Both the position numbers and the translations under genes were made by a program. A model generated the notes under the pieces. The model had not been told where the DNA came from, searched no databases, and saw only the letters and a list, made by a program, of their open reading frames with translations. A DNA stretch of 64,000 nucleotides from NCBI RefSeq assembly GCF_020564355.1, contig NZ_JAJCRR010000003.1, positions 1 through 64,000 of the forward strand, in the 5' to 3' direction. Source of the stretch: Lachnospira pectinoschiza (GTDB lineage Bacteria; Bacillota; Clostridia; Lachnospirales; Lachnospiraceae). Below, piece after piece: positions 54,801 through 63,515 of the stretch; position 1 is the stretch's first letter; every line of letters starts with the position of its first letter.

Positions 54801-56364
54801 AGAATTATTAAGACATTACCGTGCGGCAATGGGAAAATGCAGTACGGCAATTGCACGCCGCCATTTTACAATGGAAGAACTTGCGGCAAAAGAGGCACAG
54901 GGAGAAGCTGTCCCAAATCCGGATGATGCGCTCCGTGCGCTTGAGCAGGAACGTGAGCAGGCGGTACAGCAGGAAAAAGCGGCAGCAGAAGAACTGGAAG
55001 CGCAGAATGCATTAATGAACCGTCTGCAGGGAAGTATTGCACACGGAAAGAGCCAGATTGAAGAAAAGTACGGTGCTTTTGAAGCGTTTGACTGTGATAA
55101 CCCGGAGCAGTTCATTGTACAGCATAAAAATTATAAGGACAGCATTGCAGGACAGATCAAAGAACTGGAAAAAGAGCAGAAACGCCAGACAGAAAAAATG
55201 CAGGATTTCCTCGTAATGGAAAAGGATTTGTCAAGAATTGTTGCCAAAGCGGGCATTGAAGTGCCGGAAGCGTCAGAAACGGAAAATGCAGATACCATGG
55301 CAGGACAGCCGGAGGATACAGACATAAATGTAGCAGATTTTTCGGGCTATGAAACGGTACAGAAAGAATTTGAAAAGCTGTGTGCGCTTGAGGTGCGCAA
55401 GCTGGAAGAATTTTTAAAGAAAAAGGATAAGCTGACGGAAGAACTGACGGCATGTGATGCAAAAGAACTGGCATTGGAGATTAAAATGTCGGTTCATGTG
55501 CCAAAGGACATTGAAGCCGTGAAGCAGTTAAAGTCCAGACTTTCCGAAACCAATACGCTGATTGCACTGGAAAAAGAGCGCGTATCCAAAGGGATTTCCG
55601 ATATGGAGCGTATCAAGGATAACTTTGAAAACCGGTGTGTCCAGATTTGCTGTAATATCAAGACGGAACTTGACCGCCTGCCAAAGCTTTCAAGCATTAC
55701 GATGGATAATGAGGTTATTTCTATTATCGGGCTGTCCGTACCGTATGCCAAGGAATCCGATTATAAGGAAAGAATGGCGGCATACATTGACGAAACGGTC
55801 CTGATGGCGGAAAGCTTTGACAATACACAGGAGCGGTTAAAATATATCCGCAACCGGTTAAGCTGGAAACGCCTTTTTGCCGTGATTGTAACCGATATGA
55901 ACGCCATCCGCGTAAGTCTTTATAAAAGAGAGCGCATGAAAGACCAGAGCCGGTATCTGCGGTATGAAGAAGCAGTGGGTTCAACCGGACAGTCACAGGG
56001 TATTTATATTCAGTTTTTAATTGCGGTAATTCATTATATTTCAAGTATCAATGCGCCGGCAGACAGTGCGGGTGTACTGGGCAAGACCATTTTTATTGAT
56101 AATCCGTTCGGTGCGGCAAAGGATATTTATATCTGGGAGCCGATTTTTAAGCTGTTAAAGACTAACCACGTGCAGCTCATTGTTCCGGCACGAGGTGCAA
56201 CCCCGGCGATTACGGGAAGATTTGATGTCAATTACATTTTAGGACAGAAGCTTGTACATAACCGGCAGCAGACGGTTGTTGTCGATTACTACAGCCGTAC
56301 AAAAAATGAGGAACTTGAATATACGCGCATGGATTATGAGCAGGCAGTATTCGACTTTATATAG
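51808..56364 (+). CDS. JetC/MksB-like SMC ATPase
   Basis: 1518 residues. ATP head halves at the two ends: Walker A ANGGGKSLLMLLLL with Lys43 near the N-terminus, and a C-terminal VGSTGQSQGIYIQFLIAV (signature-like) and TIFIDNPFG with Asp1431 as Walker B. The second acidic residue of SMC Walker B is Asn1432. Between them are long Gln/Glu/Lys-rich coiled coils (about 340-700 and 760-1180) around a central hinge-like part. Members of this group extrude DNA loops; Wadjet versions recognise and with JetD cut small circular DNA. No JetD gene follows. Confidence 0.8.
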   Translation: MPQINRIRVNNVKYNFGTQYYDDFMMRFHCRNTIYDLANGGGKSLLMLLLLQNVIPNCTLDEKQPVEKLFRPGGGNTVIHSLIEWKLDTANNDGYKYMTTGFCARKAKDTEADGTEADGISGRFSAAEEAPAGRDNASVEYFNYCIFYREFGENDIKNLPLTKNGERITYNGLKQYLRELEHNDFHVSVKIFDRKGEYQSFISKYGLYESEWEIIRGINKTEGHVRTYFETNYKTSRKVVEDLLIEEIIQKSFHNKLAVGNDEGQMAQTLLDIKDTLARLSKKNAQITNYDKQMELLDAFSEYILGYRSLYEEKGNLRGQLLKLLMQCRQNLSGYRAQEEKQKDELLHLQEELLKQQRMIQTAEVLTEQASLAGMEELIAANEKKRAYFKEQEEHLKRQMEETESLVEYREYLQYQKLYDELLAAIAANGQTDEELTKQLYALAAVIVPQLVQKKNAAGEELQNAETQYRACQKEAAQAKADYQELLGGAAAAEQIAVHTAKEIEQAEKELGACMEQAGILVMEKAGEEYSACTQKIKEQEEQLLQTEGQLSQVEALLSKGRQQQASCRARIELLTEQLGQAETKKEQEQKEKQQLLQLKAVYGEQDTRRACRVVLDNHRRLEAECEQLTADCTQLTQFLENMKHGIFSAGGRHREKVKSYLSGRYGEDVKEGSEWLSGLSEDERKQVLAAFPYAEYAFIVENDFSRIKEDPVLADFGRSAYVIPVLSAQAAKAQLTAENEQYVVYARKDMAFLKDEKLRGREEKLAQEELAAAQEKLVRLTDRKEIVWNDYVRIQELSKLEEEPAKKEFEALSVRLEELQKEAQRLQEEMEQEEALRKKGRERKAQVQEKLAQNRERYPYVQKCAKLAESLLVQYREKQEYTQRAADAKQEQLLKEQEMQAQEKAEQTALQRKNALAEEYDRLQSRLDKRYQAYISVEADGGQSAGIHVLQSAADGSAVAGLADADGHALSLEQLENRFAGVKKALDEKNADVHDKEELLRHYRAAMGKCSTAIARRHFTMEELAAKEAQGEAVPNPDDALRALEQEREQAVQQEKAAAEELEAQNALMNRLQGSIAHGKSQIEEKYGAFEAFDCDNPEQFIVQHKNYKDSIAGQIKELEKEQKRQTEKMQDFLVMEKDLSRIVAKAGIEVPEASETENADTMAGQPEDTDINVADFSGYETVQKEFEKLCALEVRKLEEFLKKKDKLTEELTACDAKELALEIKMSVHVPKDIEAVKQLKSRLSETNTLIALEKERVSKGISDMERIKDNFENRCVQICCNIKTELDRLPKLSSITMDNEVISIIGLSVPYAKESDYKERMAAYIDETVLMAESFDNTQERLKYIRNRLSWKRLFAVIVTDMNAIRVSLYKRERMKDQSRYLRYEEAVGSTGQSQGIYIQFLIAVIHYISSINAPADSAGVLGKTIFIDNPFGAAKDIYIWEPIFKLLKTNHVQLIVPARGATPAITGRFDVNYILGQKLVHNRQQTVVVDYYSRTKNEELEYTRMDYEQAVFDFI

Positions 56365-56499
56365 GCGCTATAGGCAAAAAACGCCTCAACGTTGGCATTT
56401 CTTTTTAAAAGAGTTTACAAGAATACTGCGCTGTGATAAACTTGAATAGAATATGTTTAAATCATTTATTTGATATATACAGTAAAGGTGGCGTTTGTT

Positions 56500-59391
56500 T
56501 TGGATAAGTATGAATTTAATATAAAAGTAGATCAAATTAAAAAGCTTGCTGCCAAGAAGTCATTTCAGGAGGCGGCAGCGATTGCCAAGGAAATGAACTG
56601 GCAGAAGGTGAAGGACTGGTCCACGCTGGCAACTGTTATTAACGTACAGGAAGCAGCAGGGGATTATCTGGAAGCAAGAGATATGGCAATTCTTGCATAC
56701 AACAGAAATTTAGGCGGCAGAAAGCTGGTTTATAAGCTGGCGGAGCTGCTCATTAAGCTGGAAGATTTTGAAACGGCAGAGGAACTTTATGAAGAATATG
56801 AAAAGATGTCACCGCATGATGTCAATCGTTTTCTTTTGTATTTTGATTTAAGAAAGGCACAGAATGCCTCGGATAATGAACTTGTAGAAATCTTAGAGGA
56901 CTACAAAGAGCATGAAATTGATGAAAAGTATATGTTTGAACTGGCAAAGTTATATGCCAAAACAGGCAGAAAAGAAGAATGTATCAAGACCTGTGATGAT
57001 ATTGTACTGTGGTTTCAGGACGGACAGTATGTGGAGAAGGCGATTCAGTTAAAGCAGGAATTTGGCGTTGAACTGACCAATACACAGAAAAAAATCTTAA
57101 AGGATATTAAGAATCAGAAGCAGGATATAGAAGCAACCAGAGAAATCATGTTTGAGGAACAAAAGCAGCTTGCGGCAATCCAGAGCGATGAAATTGAAGA
57201 AGCGGTGGAAGAAGCAGAAAGTGATGCGGACGATGATATTATTCTGCCGGAAGACGATGAAAGTACCCGTGGCATTAAATCTTTCTTTAAGAAAGCATTT
57301 CATTCGCGGGCGCAGTCAGAAGAAGATATGCGCGAAATAGGCTATGAAGATGATGACGAATCCGATGATTCCGATACATATGAGAACACCGGTGCGCAGG
57401 ATACAGAAAAAACACCGGAAGAACCGGTATTTTCAGCGGAAGAATTTGTAAAAGAAAAGACAGTGACGGATACCGCACCAAAAGCAGAAAAAAAGGAAGC
57501 TGATACAACGGTGGATTTGTCTGAAAGTATTGACAAGGCATCCTCATCTTTACGTGAACTGATAGAAGATGCAAAGAAGAAACTGGAAGACAGCTGCGGC
57601 GATTTATCAGGTAAAGAGGATTCATTCCGGCAGAAGGCTGTAAATACGGTCAAAGAACCGGCAGATGAAGTAGAGATTAAAGTGGACATTCCGGCATATA
57701 ACAATCCGTATGATACACAAAATTTACAGGCGGCACTCGCTAAAAATTTAAGTGAATTCATGGAGGAAGAAAAAGCAGAGGCAGAGGCACTGCGTCCTCA
57801 GCCGGCGAAGCAGGAAGAAACGGCCGGTGAAAGTCAGGAAGATGAACAGATTGAAGGTCAGTTAAGCCTTGCAGACTGGTTAGAAGCGGTCCGTGAAGAA
57901 AAATACGGAAAGCAGAATACAAGGGAATTCTCAAAGACAGAGCTGGAAAAGATGTTAGATGAGAAGGACGAAAAGAGTGCGGCATACGAGCGCATTATGG
58001 TTGAGCAGAAAGCAGCGGCACAGGCAGCAGGCAAAGCCTTTGATGAAAAAGAAGCAAGCCGCCATGCACACGCACAGGTGATGTTACAGGCAGCAAAGAC
58101 CGATCTTGCAATCCGTACCGGAAAAGCAACCGTACACTTAGAAGAAGCAGCAGCACAGGATGTCCGTCGTCAGCAGGCAGAGGAAGAAGCAAGAAGAAAA
58201 GCGGAGGCCGAAGTACAGATTCAGAGGCGCATGGAAGAAGCCCAGAAAGCAAGAGCCGAGGCAGAAGCCAGACGGTTAGCCGAAGCACAGCGTGCAGCTG
58301 AAGAAGCCAAGCGGGAAGCTGCAAAGAAAGCTGAAGCACAGCGTATAGCCGAACAGGAAGCAGCGCAGCAGGCAGAAGCCCAGCGGTTGGCGGAAGAAGC
58401 AGCACAAAGAGAACAGGCACAGCGTGCGGCAGAGCAGGAAGCGGCGCAAAGACAGCGGGCGGCTGTCAGTGAGGAAGTTTCATTAAATACACAGCAGCTT
58501 CCGCCGATGGAAGACCATCTTTCCGATATGAATCCGCTGGAAGCAATCAGCAGTGCAAAGCTTGCCAGTGCCGTACAGCAGGAGAAAGTTTACACCGGCA
58601 TGGGCGAAGGCACGGAAATTGATGAAGAAAAGAAGTTAAGCGGAGAACTTGCAAAGATTTTCAGAAAATACCGTGAAATGCCGGGACTGGAAAGCCAGCT
58701 GGCAGCATATTTTGAAAGCCTTGAACAGGAAATGGCGATTTCAACGTCGCAGGTCGGCAATATTATCATTTCCGGTAATTCAAGCTCAGATAAGTCTGAT
58801 CTTGCAAGAGCCATTGTGCGTGCGGTGAATTACCTGTATCCGGAACACACACGTAAGATTGCAAAGACGACCGGTGACAGTATCAATAACCGTGGACTGG
58901 CAAAGGCGATGAATAAGTTAAAAGGCACCGCACTGATTGTTGAAGGTGCGGGGGCAATCCAGCCGAAGCGTATGAGTGAAATGCTGGAATGTCTGGAACA
59001 GGATACGGAACGTATGATTGTTATTCTGGAGGATTCGGATGCAGAAATGAATGTACTGCTGAATTTTAACCCGGAAATGACACAGAAGTTTAATCATCGC
59101 ATCGTGTTAAAACAGTACACGGTCAATGAACTGGTTGAAATGGCAAGAAAATTTGCAAGAAAACGCCAGTATGAAGTCAGTGATGATGCGCTGCTGGAAC
59201 TTTATTTAAAGATTGATAAATTACGCAATAATGTAGATAATATCCGTATGGATGATATTAAGGAAATTATCAATCACGCAATTGTAAAAGCAGAAAAACG
59301 CGGCTCAAAAAGATTTTTTGGCGGTTTAAAGAGAAAACGCGGCGAAAACGGAGATGTTACCATCCTTGTTGAAGCAGATTTTAAAGATTGA
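56500..59391 (+). CDS. TPR - coiled-coil - degenerate AAA protein
   Basis: 963 residues from TTG 56500 (AAAGGTGG upstream; begins MDKYEFNIKVDQIKKLAAK). Part 1 (about 1-210) is helical with TPR-like repeats (ETAEELYEEYEKMSPHD). Part 2 (about 215-480) is acidic and low-complexity. Part 3 (about 530-650) is a charged Ala/Glu/Arg-rich coiled coil with units like EEAKREAAKKAEAQ. Part 4 (about 720-963) resembles the AAA fold of the CbbX/SpoVK type, but its P-loop is GNSSSDKS with Lys765, lacking the usual glycines, and Walker B reads LIVEGAG. Function unknown. It follows the SMC operon by 135 bases and may be linked to it. Confidence 0.6.
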   Translation: MDKYEFNIKVDQIKKLAAKKSFQEAAAIAKEMNWQKVKDWSTLATVINVQEAAGDYLEARDMAILAYNRNLGGRKLVYKLAELLIKLEDFETAEELYEEYEKMSPHDVNRFLLYFDLRKAQNASDNELVEILEDYKEHEIDEKYMFELAKLYAKTGRKEECIKTCDDIVLWFQDGQYVEKAIQLKQEFGVELTNTQKKILKDIKNQKQDIEATREIMFEEQKQLAAIQSDEIEEAVEEAESDADDDIILPEDDESTRGIKSFFKKAFHSRAQSEEDMREIGYEDDDESDDSDTYENTGAQDTEKTPEEPVFSAEEFVKEKTVTDTAPKAEKKEADTTVDLSESIDKASSSLRELIEDAKKKLEDSCGDLSGKEDSFRQKAVNTVKEPADEVEIKVDIPAYNNPYDTQNLQAALAKNLSEFMEEEKAEAEALRPQPAKQEETAGESQEDEQIEGQLSLADWLEAVREEKYGKQNTREFSKTELEKMLDEKDEKSAAYERIMVEQKAAAQAAGKAFDEKEASRHAHAQVMLQAAKTDLAIRTGKATVHLEEAAAQDVRRQQAEEEARRKAEAEVQIQRRMEEAQKARAEAEARRLAEAQRAAEEAKREAAKKAEAQRIAEQEAAQQAEAQRLAEEAAQREQAQRAAEQEAAQRQRAAVSEEVSLNTQQLPPMEDHLSDMNPLEAISSAKLASAVQQEKVYTGMGEGTEIDEEKKLSGELAKIFRKYREMPGLESQLAAYFESLEQEMAISTSQVGNIIISGNSSSDKSDLARAIVRAVNYLYPEHTRKIAKTTGDSINNRGLAKAMNKLKGTALIVEGAGAIQPKRMSEMLECLEQDTERMIVILEDSDAEMNVLLNFNPEMTQKFNHRIVLKQYTVNELVEMARKFARKRQYEVSDDALLELYLKIDKLRNNVDNIRMDDIKEIINHAIVKAEKRGSKRFFGGLKRKRGENGDVTILVEADFKD

Positions 59392-59451
59392 TAAAAAAAA
59401 ATAAAAATGCCGGTACAGGCACACAATAAGAAATGGAGGAAATGAATCATT

Positions 59452-61440
59452 ATGAAGAACATAGAGGAACTGTCAGTAAATACAATCCGTGTGTTATCAG
59501 CAGAAGCGATTCAGAAAGCAAAATCAGGACATCCGGGACTGCCGCTTGGCGCAGCACCGATGGCATATGAATTATGGACAAACCATATGAACCACAATCC
59601 GGCAGACCCGGAATGGGCAAACAGAGATCGTTTTGTACTCTCAGGAGGACACGGCTCGATGCTGTTATATTCTTTATTACATTTGTTTGGCTACGGAAAT
59701 CTTTCTATGGAAGACTTAAAGAATTTCAGACAGCTGGGTTCATTGACACCGGGACATCCGGAATACGGTCATACCGTTGGTATTGAAGCAACGACAGGCC
59801 CGCTTGGACAGGGTATGGCAATGGCAGTCGGTATGGCAATGGCAGAAGCACATCTTGCCGCTGTATTTAACAAAGACGGTTACGATATTGTAGACCACTA
59901 TACTTATGTACTTGGCGGTGACGGCTGTATGATGGAAGGTATTTCATCAGAAGCATTTTCACTCGCAGGAACATTAGGACTGCATAAGCTGATTGTATTT
60001 TATGATTCCAACAACATTTCTATTGAAGGAAGCACCGATATTGCATTTACGGAAGACGTAACAAAGCGTTTTGAAGCATTCGGCTTCCAGACACTTGAAG
60101 TTAAAGACGGCAACAATCTTGCAGAAATTGCTGCAGCGATTGAAGCGGCAAAAGCAGATACAACCCGTCCGACAATGATTAAGGTCAATACGGTGATCGG
60201 CTATGGCTGTCCTGCAAAGCAGGGTAAGGCAAGCGCACACGGTGAACCGCTCGGTGAAGAAAATGTTGCGGCTTTAAAGGAATATTTAGAGTGGCCTTGC
60301 AAGGAAGCATTTACTGTTCCGCAGGAAGTATATGATCATTTCAACGAAGCTGCCAAGAAGAAAGCAGCAGTTGAAGATGAATGGAATGTATTATTTGAAA
60401 AGTACAGAAAAGAATATCCGGATATGGCAGAAAAATGGGATGCTTATTACAACGGATATGATTTATCAAAGCTGTTTGATTCAGAAGATTACTGGAAGAA
60501 AGCAGAAAAACCGGAAGCGACCAGAAGCACATCCGGCAGCATTTTAAATGAAATTAAACAGTTCATGCCAAACCTGATTGGCGGTTCAGCCGACCTTGCA
60601 CCGTCCAATAAGACAAACATGAAGGATGCCGGTGATTTTTCAAAAGACAATTATGCAGGTACCAATCTGCATTTCGGCGTCAGGGAACAGGCGATGGCGG
60701 CAATCGGCAACGGACTTGCACTGCATGGCGGATTAAAGGCATTTGTAGCGACATTCTTTGTATTCAGTGATTATACAAAGCCAATGGCAAGACTGTCCGC
60801 ATTAATGAATCTGCCGCTGACATTTATCTTTACACATGATAGCATCGGTGTCGGAGAAGACGGACCGACACACGAACCGGTTGAACAGCTTGCGGCATTC
60901 CGCTCCCTGCCAAATTTCTGTGTATACAGACCGTGTGACAGAACAGAAACCGCAGCGGCATGGTACCGTGCAGTTACTTCAAAAGACCAGCCGACAGCAC
61001 TTGTGCTGACAAGACAGAATCTTTCACAGATGCAGGGTTCTTCAAAGGAAGCATTAAAGGGTGGCTATATCTTAGAGGATTCTAAGAAGGAAGTGCCGGA
61101 TGCCATCATTATTGCCAGTGGTTCGGAAGTAGAACTGGCAGTTAATGCAAAGGCAGAACTTGCAAAAGACGGCGTGGACGTGCGTGTTGTCAGTATGCCG
61201 AGTATGGAAGCATTTGAAGAACAGACAGCAGAATACAAGGAATCCGTTCTTCCGAAGGCATGCCGGAAGAGAGTTGCGGTCGAAGCGCTTTCAGACTTCG
61301 GCTGGTACCGTTACGTGGGCTTAGACGGCAAAGTTGTTTCCATGACAGGCTTTGGCGCATCCGGTCCTGCGGCATCACTGTTTGAAAAATTCGGATTTAC
61401 AACGGAAAATGTTGTAGCGGCTGTAAAATCTGTTTTATAA
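59452..61440 (+). CDS. tkt: transketolase
   Basis: 662 residues, normal length. TPP enzyme of the pentose phosphate pathway. Motifs: [19 protein letters not shown] near the N-terminus, [19 protein letters not shown] as the GDG TPP site, and [25 protein letters not shown] region ([19 protein letters not shown]) in the Pyr domain. SD GGAGGAAATGAATC before ATG. Last before the alcohol dehydrogenase, which has its own promoter. Confidence 0.97.
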   Translation: MKNIEELSVNTIRVLSAEAIQKAKSGHPGLPLGAAPMAYELWTNHMNHNPADPEWANRDRFVLSGGHGSMLLYSLLHLFGYGNLSMEDLKNFRQLGSLTPGHPEYGHTVGIEATTGPLGQGMAMAVGMAMAEAHLAAVFNKDGYDIVDHYTYVLGGDGCMMEGISSEAFSLAGTLGLHKLIVFYDSNNISIEGSTDIAFTEDVTKRFEAFGFQTLEVKDGNNLAEIAAAIEAAKADTTRPTMIKVNTVIGYGCPAKQGKASAHGEPLGEENVAALKEYLEWPCKEAFTVPQEVYDHFNEAAKKKAAVEDEWNVLFEKYRKEYPDMAEKWDAYYNGYDLSKLFDSEDYWKKAEKPEATRSTSGSILNEIKQFMPNLIGGSADLAPSNKTNMKDAGDFSKDNYAGTNLHFGVREQAMAAIGNGLALHGGLKAFVATFFVFSDYTKPMARLSALMNLPLTFIFTHDSIGVGEDGPTHEPVEQLAAFRSLPNFCVYRPCDRTETAAAWYRAVTSKDQPTALVLTRQNLSQMQGSSKEALKGGYILEDSKKEVPDAIIIASGSEVELAVNAKAELAKDGVDVRVVSMPSMEAFEEQTAEYKESVLPKACRKRVAVEALSDFGWYRYVGLDGKVVSMTGFGASGPAASLFEKFGFTTENVVAAVKSVL

Positions 61441-61489
61441 AAGTATTGAAAAATTTATGTAAAACATACAAAAAATTCAAAAAAAACAC

Positions 61490-61518
61490 TTGCAATTCAC
61501 AGCAGATAATACTATAAT
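61490..61518 (+). promoter_or_regulatory. promoter of alcohol dehydrogenase gene
   Basis: TTGCAA (61490-61495), 17-base spacer, TATAAT (61513-61518). A Rex-type site begins 11 bases after the -10. Confidence 0.85.
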
Positions 61519-61528
61519 AAACTCAAGA

Positions 61529-61546
61529 TTGTTGAAAAATTAACAA
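61529..61546. promoter_or_regulatory. Rex-type operator
   Basis: TTGTTGAAAAATTAACAA matches the TTGTTAAnnnnTTAACAA Rex-box pattern with one change. Rex represses fermentative dehydrogenase genes when NAD+ is high and releases DNA when NADH rises. The position, from about +5, would block transcription. Confidence 0.75.
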
Positions 61547-61598
61547 AGTCCTGCGGGGACATTCAACAAAATACATAGTATATGGAGGATTTTGAGTT

Positions 61599-62810
61599 AT
61601 GACACGTTTTACATTACCAAGAGACTTATATCACGGAAAAGGATCATTAGAGGCATTAAAGACACTGGAAGGTAAGAAAGCCATTATCTGTGTAGGCGGC
61701 GGTTCTATGAAGCGCAACGGCTTCTTACAGAAGGCAGAAGACTACTTAAAAGAAGCAGGAATGGAAGTAAAACTGTTTGAGGGCATCGAATCCGACCCGT
61801 CAGTAGACACTGTCATGAAGGGTGCTAAGGTTATGGAAGAATACGGACCGGACTGGATTGTAGCGATTGGCGGCGGTTCTCCGATTGATGCAGCAAAGGC
61901 AATGTGGGTAAAATATGAATATCCTGACATTACATTTGAAGAAATGTGCAAGGTATTCGGTATGCCGAAGCTTCGTAAAAAAGCACATTTCTGTGCAGTA
62001 TCTTCTACATCCGGTACAGCAACGGAAGTTACGGCATTCTCAGTTATCACAGATTACGAAAAAGGTATTAAGTATCCGCTGGCTGATTTTGAAATTACAC
62101 CGGATGTTGCAATCGTAGACCCTGAACTGGCTGAAACAATGCCTGTAAAGCTGGTAGCCCATACAGGTATGGATGCGATGACACATGCCATTGAAGCGTA
62201 TGTATCAACCGCAAACTGCGATTATACAGACCCACTGGCACTTCATGCAATTAAGATGATTCATGAAACACTGATTAAGTCATACAACGGAGATATGGCA
62301 GCCCGTGATTCTATGCACAACGCACAGTGTCTTGCAGGTATGGCATTCTCCAACGCATTACTCGGTATCGTTCATTCAATGGCACATAAGACCGGTGCTG
62401 CATTTGAAGGCGGACATATTATCCACGGTGCTGCCAATGCAATGTATCTGCCAAAGGTTATCAAATACAATGCCAAGAATGAGGAAGCTGCCAAGAGATA
62501 TGCAGAAATTGCAGATTTCATTCACTTAGGCGGTAATACAACAGAAGAAAAGATTGATAAACTCATCGAACTGCTCCGCAAGATGAATGATGAACTCAAT
62601 ATCCCGCACTGCATCAAGCATTATGGTGAAGGCGGACTTCCGGCAGAAGAAGGTATTGTACCGGAAGATGAGTTCTTAAAGAAGCTTCCTGAAATTGCAG
62701 CAAACGCAATTCTTGATGCCTGTACAGGTTCTAATCCTCGTCAGCCAAATCAGGAAGAAATGGAGAAATTACTGAAGTGCTGCTATTATGACACAGAAGT
62801 AGATTTCTAA
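61599..62810 (+). CDS. iron-containing alcohol dehydrogenase
   Basis: 403 residues, group III Fe-ADH. NAD(P)-binding GGGSMKRNG and IGGGSPIDAAKAMW in the N-terminal part; metal-ligand histidines in AHTGMDAMTHAIEAYVS and SNALLGIVHSMAHKTGAAFEGGHIIHGAANA (key part GIVHSMAHKTGA). Substrate (ethanol, butanol or lactaldehyde-type) not assignable. SD GGAGG 10 bases before ATG. The Rex-type operator supports a role in reoxidising NADH in fermentation. Confidence 0.92.
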   Translation: MTRFTLPRDLYHGKGSLEALKTLEGKKAIICVGGGSMKRNGFLQKAEDYLKEAGMEVKLFEGIESDPSVDTVMKGAKVMEEYGPDWIVAIGGGSPIDAAKAMWVKYEYPDITFEEMCKVFGMPKLRKKAHFCAVSSTSGTATEVTAFSVITDYEKGIKYPLADFEITPDVAIVDPELAETMPVKLVAHTGMDAMTHAIEAYVSTANCDYTDPLALHAIKMIHETLIKSYNGDMAARDSMHNAQCLAGMAFSNALLGIVHSMAHKTGAAFEGGHIIHGAANAMYLPKVIKYNAKNEEAAKRYAEIADFIHLGGNTTEEKIDKLIELLRKMNDELNIPHCIKHYGEGGLPAEEGIVPEDEFLKKLPEIAANAILDACTGSNPRQPNQEEMEKLLKCCYYDTEVDF

Positions 62811-62864
62811 TCAATAAGCTTATAACGGAAAAATAAATTTTCCATTTTACGTTTCTCCTTTCAT

Positions 62865-62910
62865 AAATGCCGTATTTTTCATAGAATATATGAAAATACG
62901 GCATTTTTTT
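62865..62910 (+). terminator. terminator of alcohol dehydrogenase gene
   Basis: AAATGCCGTATTTTTCATA pairs with TATGAAAATACGGCATTT (one bulged T) and runs into T8. Confidence 0.92.
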
Positions 62911-62963
62911 TGCAACTATATCATGTCCGGTTTCGTATAAAGAATAAGAGGAGGTGGCAGGAA

Positions 62964-63515
62964 GTGTTTGAAACAGATGAAACGCTTATCAGGCGCATAT
63001 TACAGGGGAAAGACCGTGAGGCAGGTGAACTGCTGGTTGAACGGCATTATAAAAGAATATATAAAGAGATTTACTTAAAAACTTCAGATGAGGAGCTTGC
63101 AAAAGACCTTACGCAGGAAGCATTTATACAGATATTAAAAAATCTATATCAGTTTGACAGTAAAAAGGCGTCCTTTAAGACGTGGATTACAAGAATTGCC
63201 TGCAATAAAGTGATTGATTACATGAGAAGCCGCCAGCACCATGAAATGCTTATGACTGAAATTTTGGACGATTATGATAAAGAAGATGCGCACAATCTTG
63301 AGGAACGTGTGACAAACCGCATGGCAACACAGCGGGTAGAGCAATTACTTGAAAAAGAGGAAGTACAAAACCAGAAGATATTTAACCTGAAAGCACAGCA
63401 GGGTTACACATTTGAAGAAGTCAGTACGATTACGGGGGTAACAAAAACTGCTGTAAAAAACCGCTATTACTCCATGGTGAGAAAGATGAGAAAGGAGCTG
63501 AGTGATTATGAGTAG
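62964..63515 (+). CDS. ECF-type RNA polymerase sigma factor
   Basis: 183 residues. Sigma region 2 with LAKDLTQEAFIQILKNLYQF and FKTWITRIACNKVIDYMRSRQ, and a sigma region 4 helix-turn-helix with QQGYTFEEVSTITGVTKTAVKNRYYSMVRKMRKEL (key part GYTFEEVSTITGV). No region 1 or 3, so group 4 (ECF). GTG 62964 is chosen since AGGAGG lies 9 bases before it; the frame extends upstream into the terminator. The stop overlaps the following gene, whose product may hold it inactive at the membrane. Confidence 0.9.
   Translation: MFETDETLIRRILQGKDREAGELLVERHYKRIYKEIYLKTSDEELAKDLTQEAFIQILKNLYQFDSKKASFKTWITRIACNKVIDYMRSRQHHEMLMTEILDDYDKEDAHNLEERVTNRMATQRVEQLLEKEEVQNQKIFNLKAQQGYTFEEVSTITGVTKTAVKNRYYSMVRKMRKELSDYE

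Noticed and set aside
54143..54856. 237-codon minus-strand frame inside the SMC-like gene
   Set aside because: Pro/Leu/His-rich antisense of coiled-coil sequence, a typical artefact; no ribosome binding site or recognisable domain.
56365..56499. JetD-like nuclease gene directly after the SMC-like gene
   Set aside because: Only 135 bases are present and no frame fits; the following protein has no Toprim or JetD motif.
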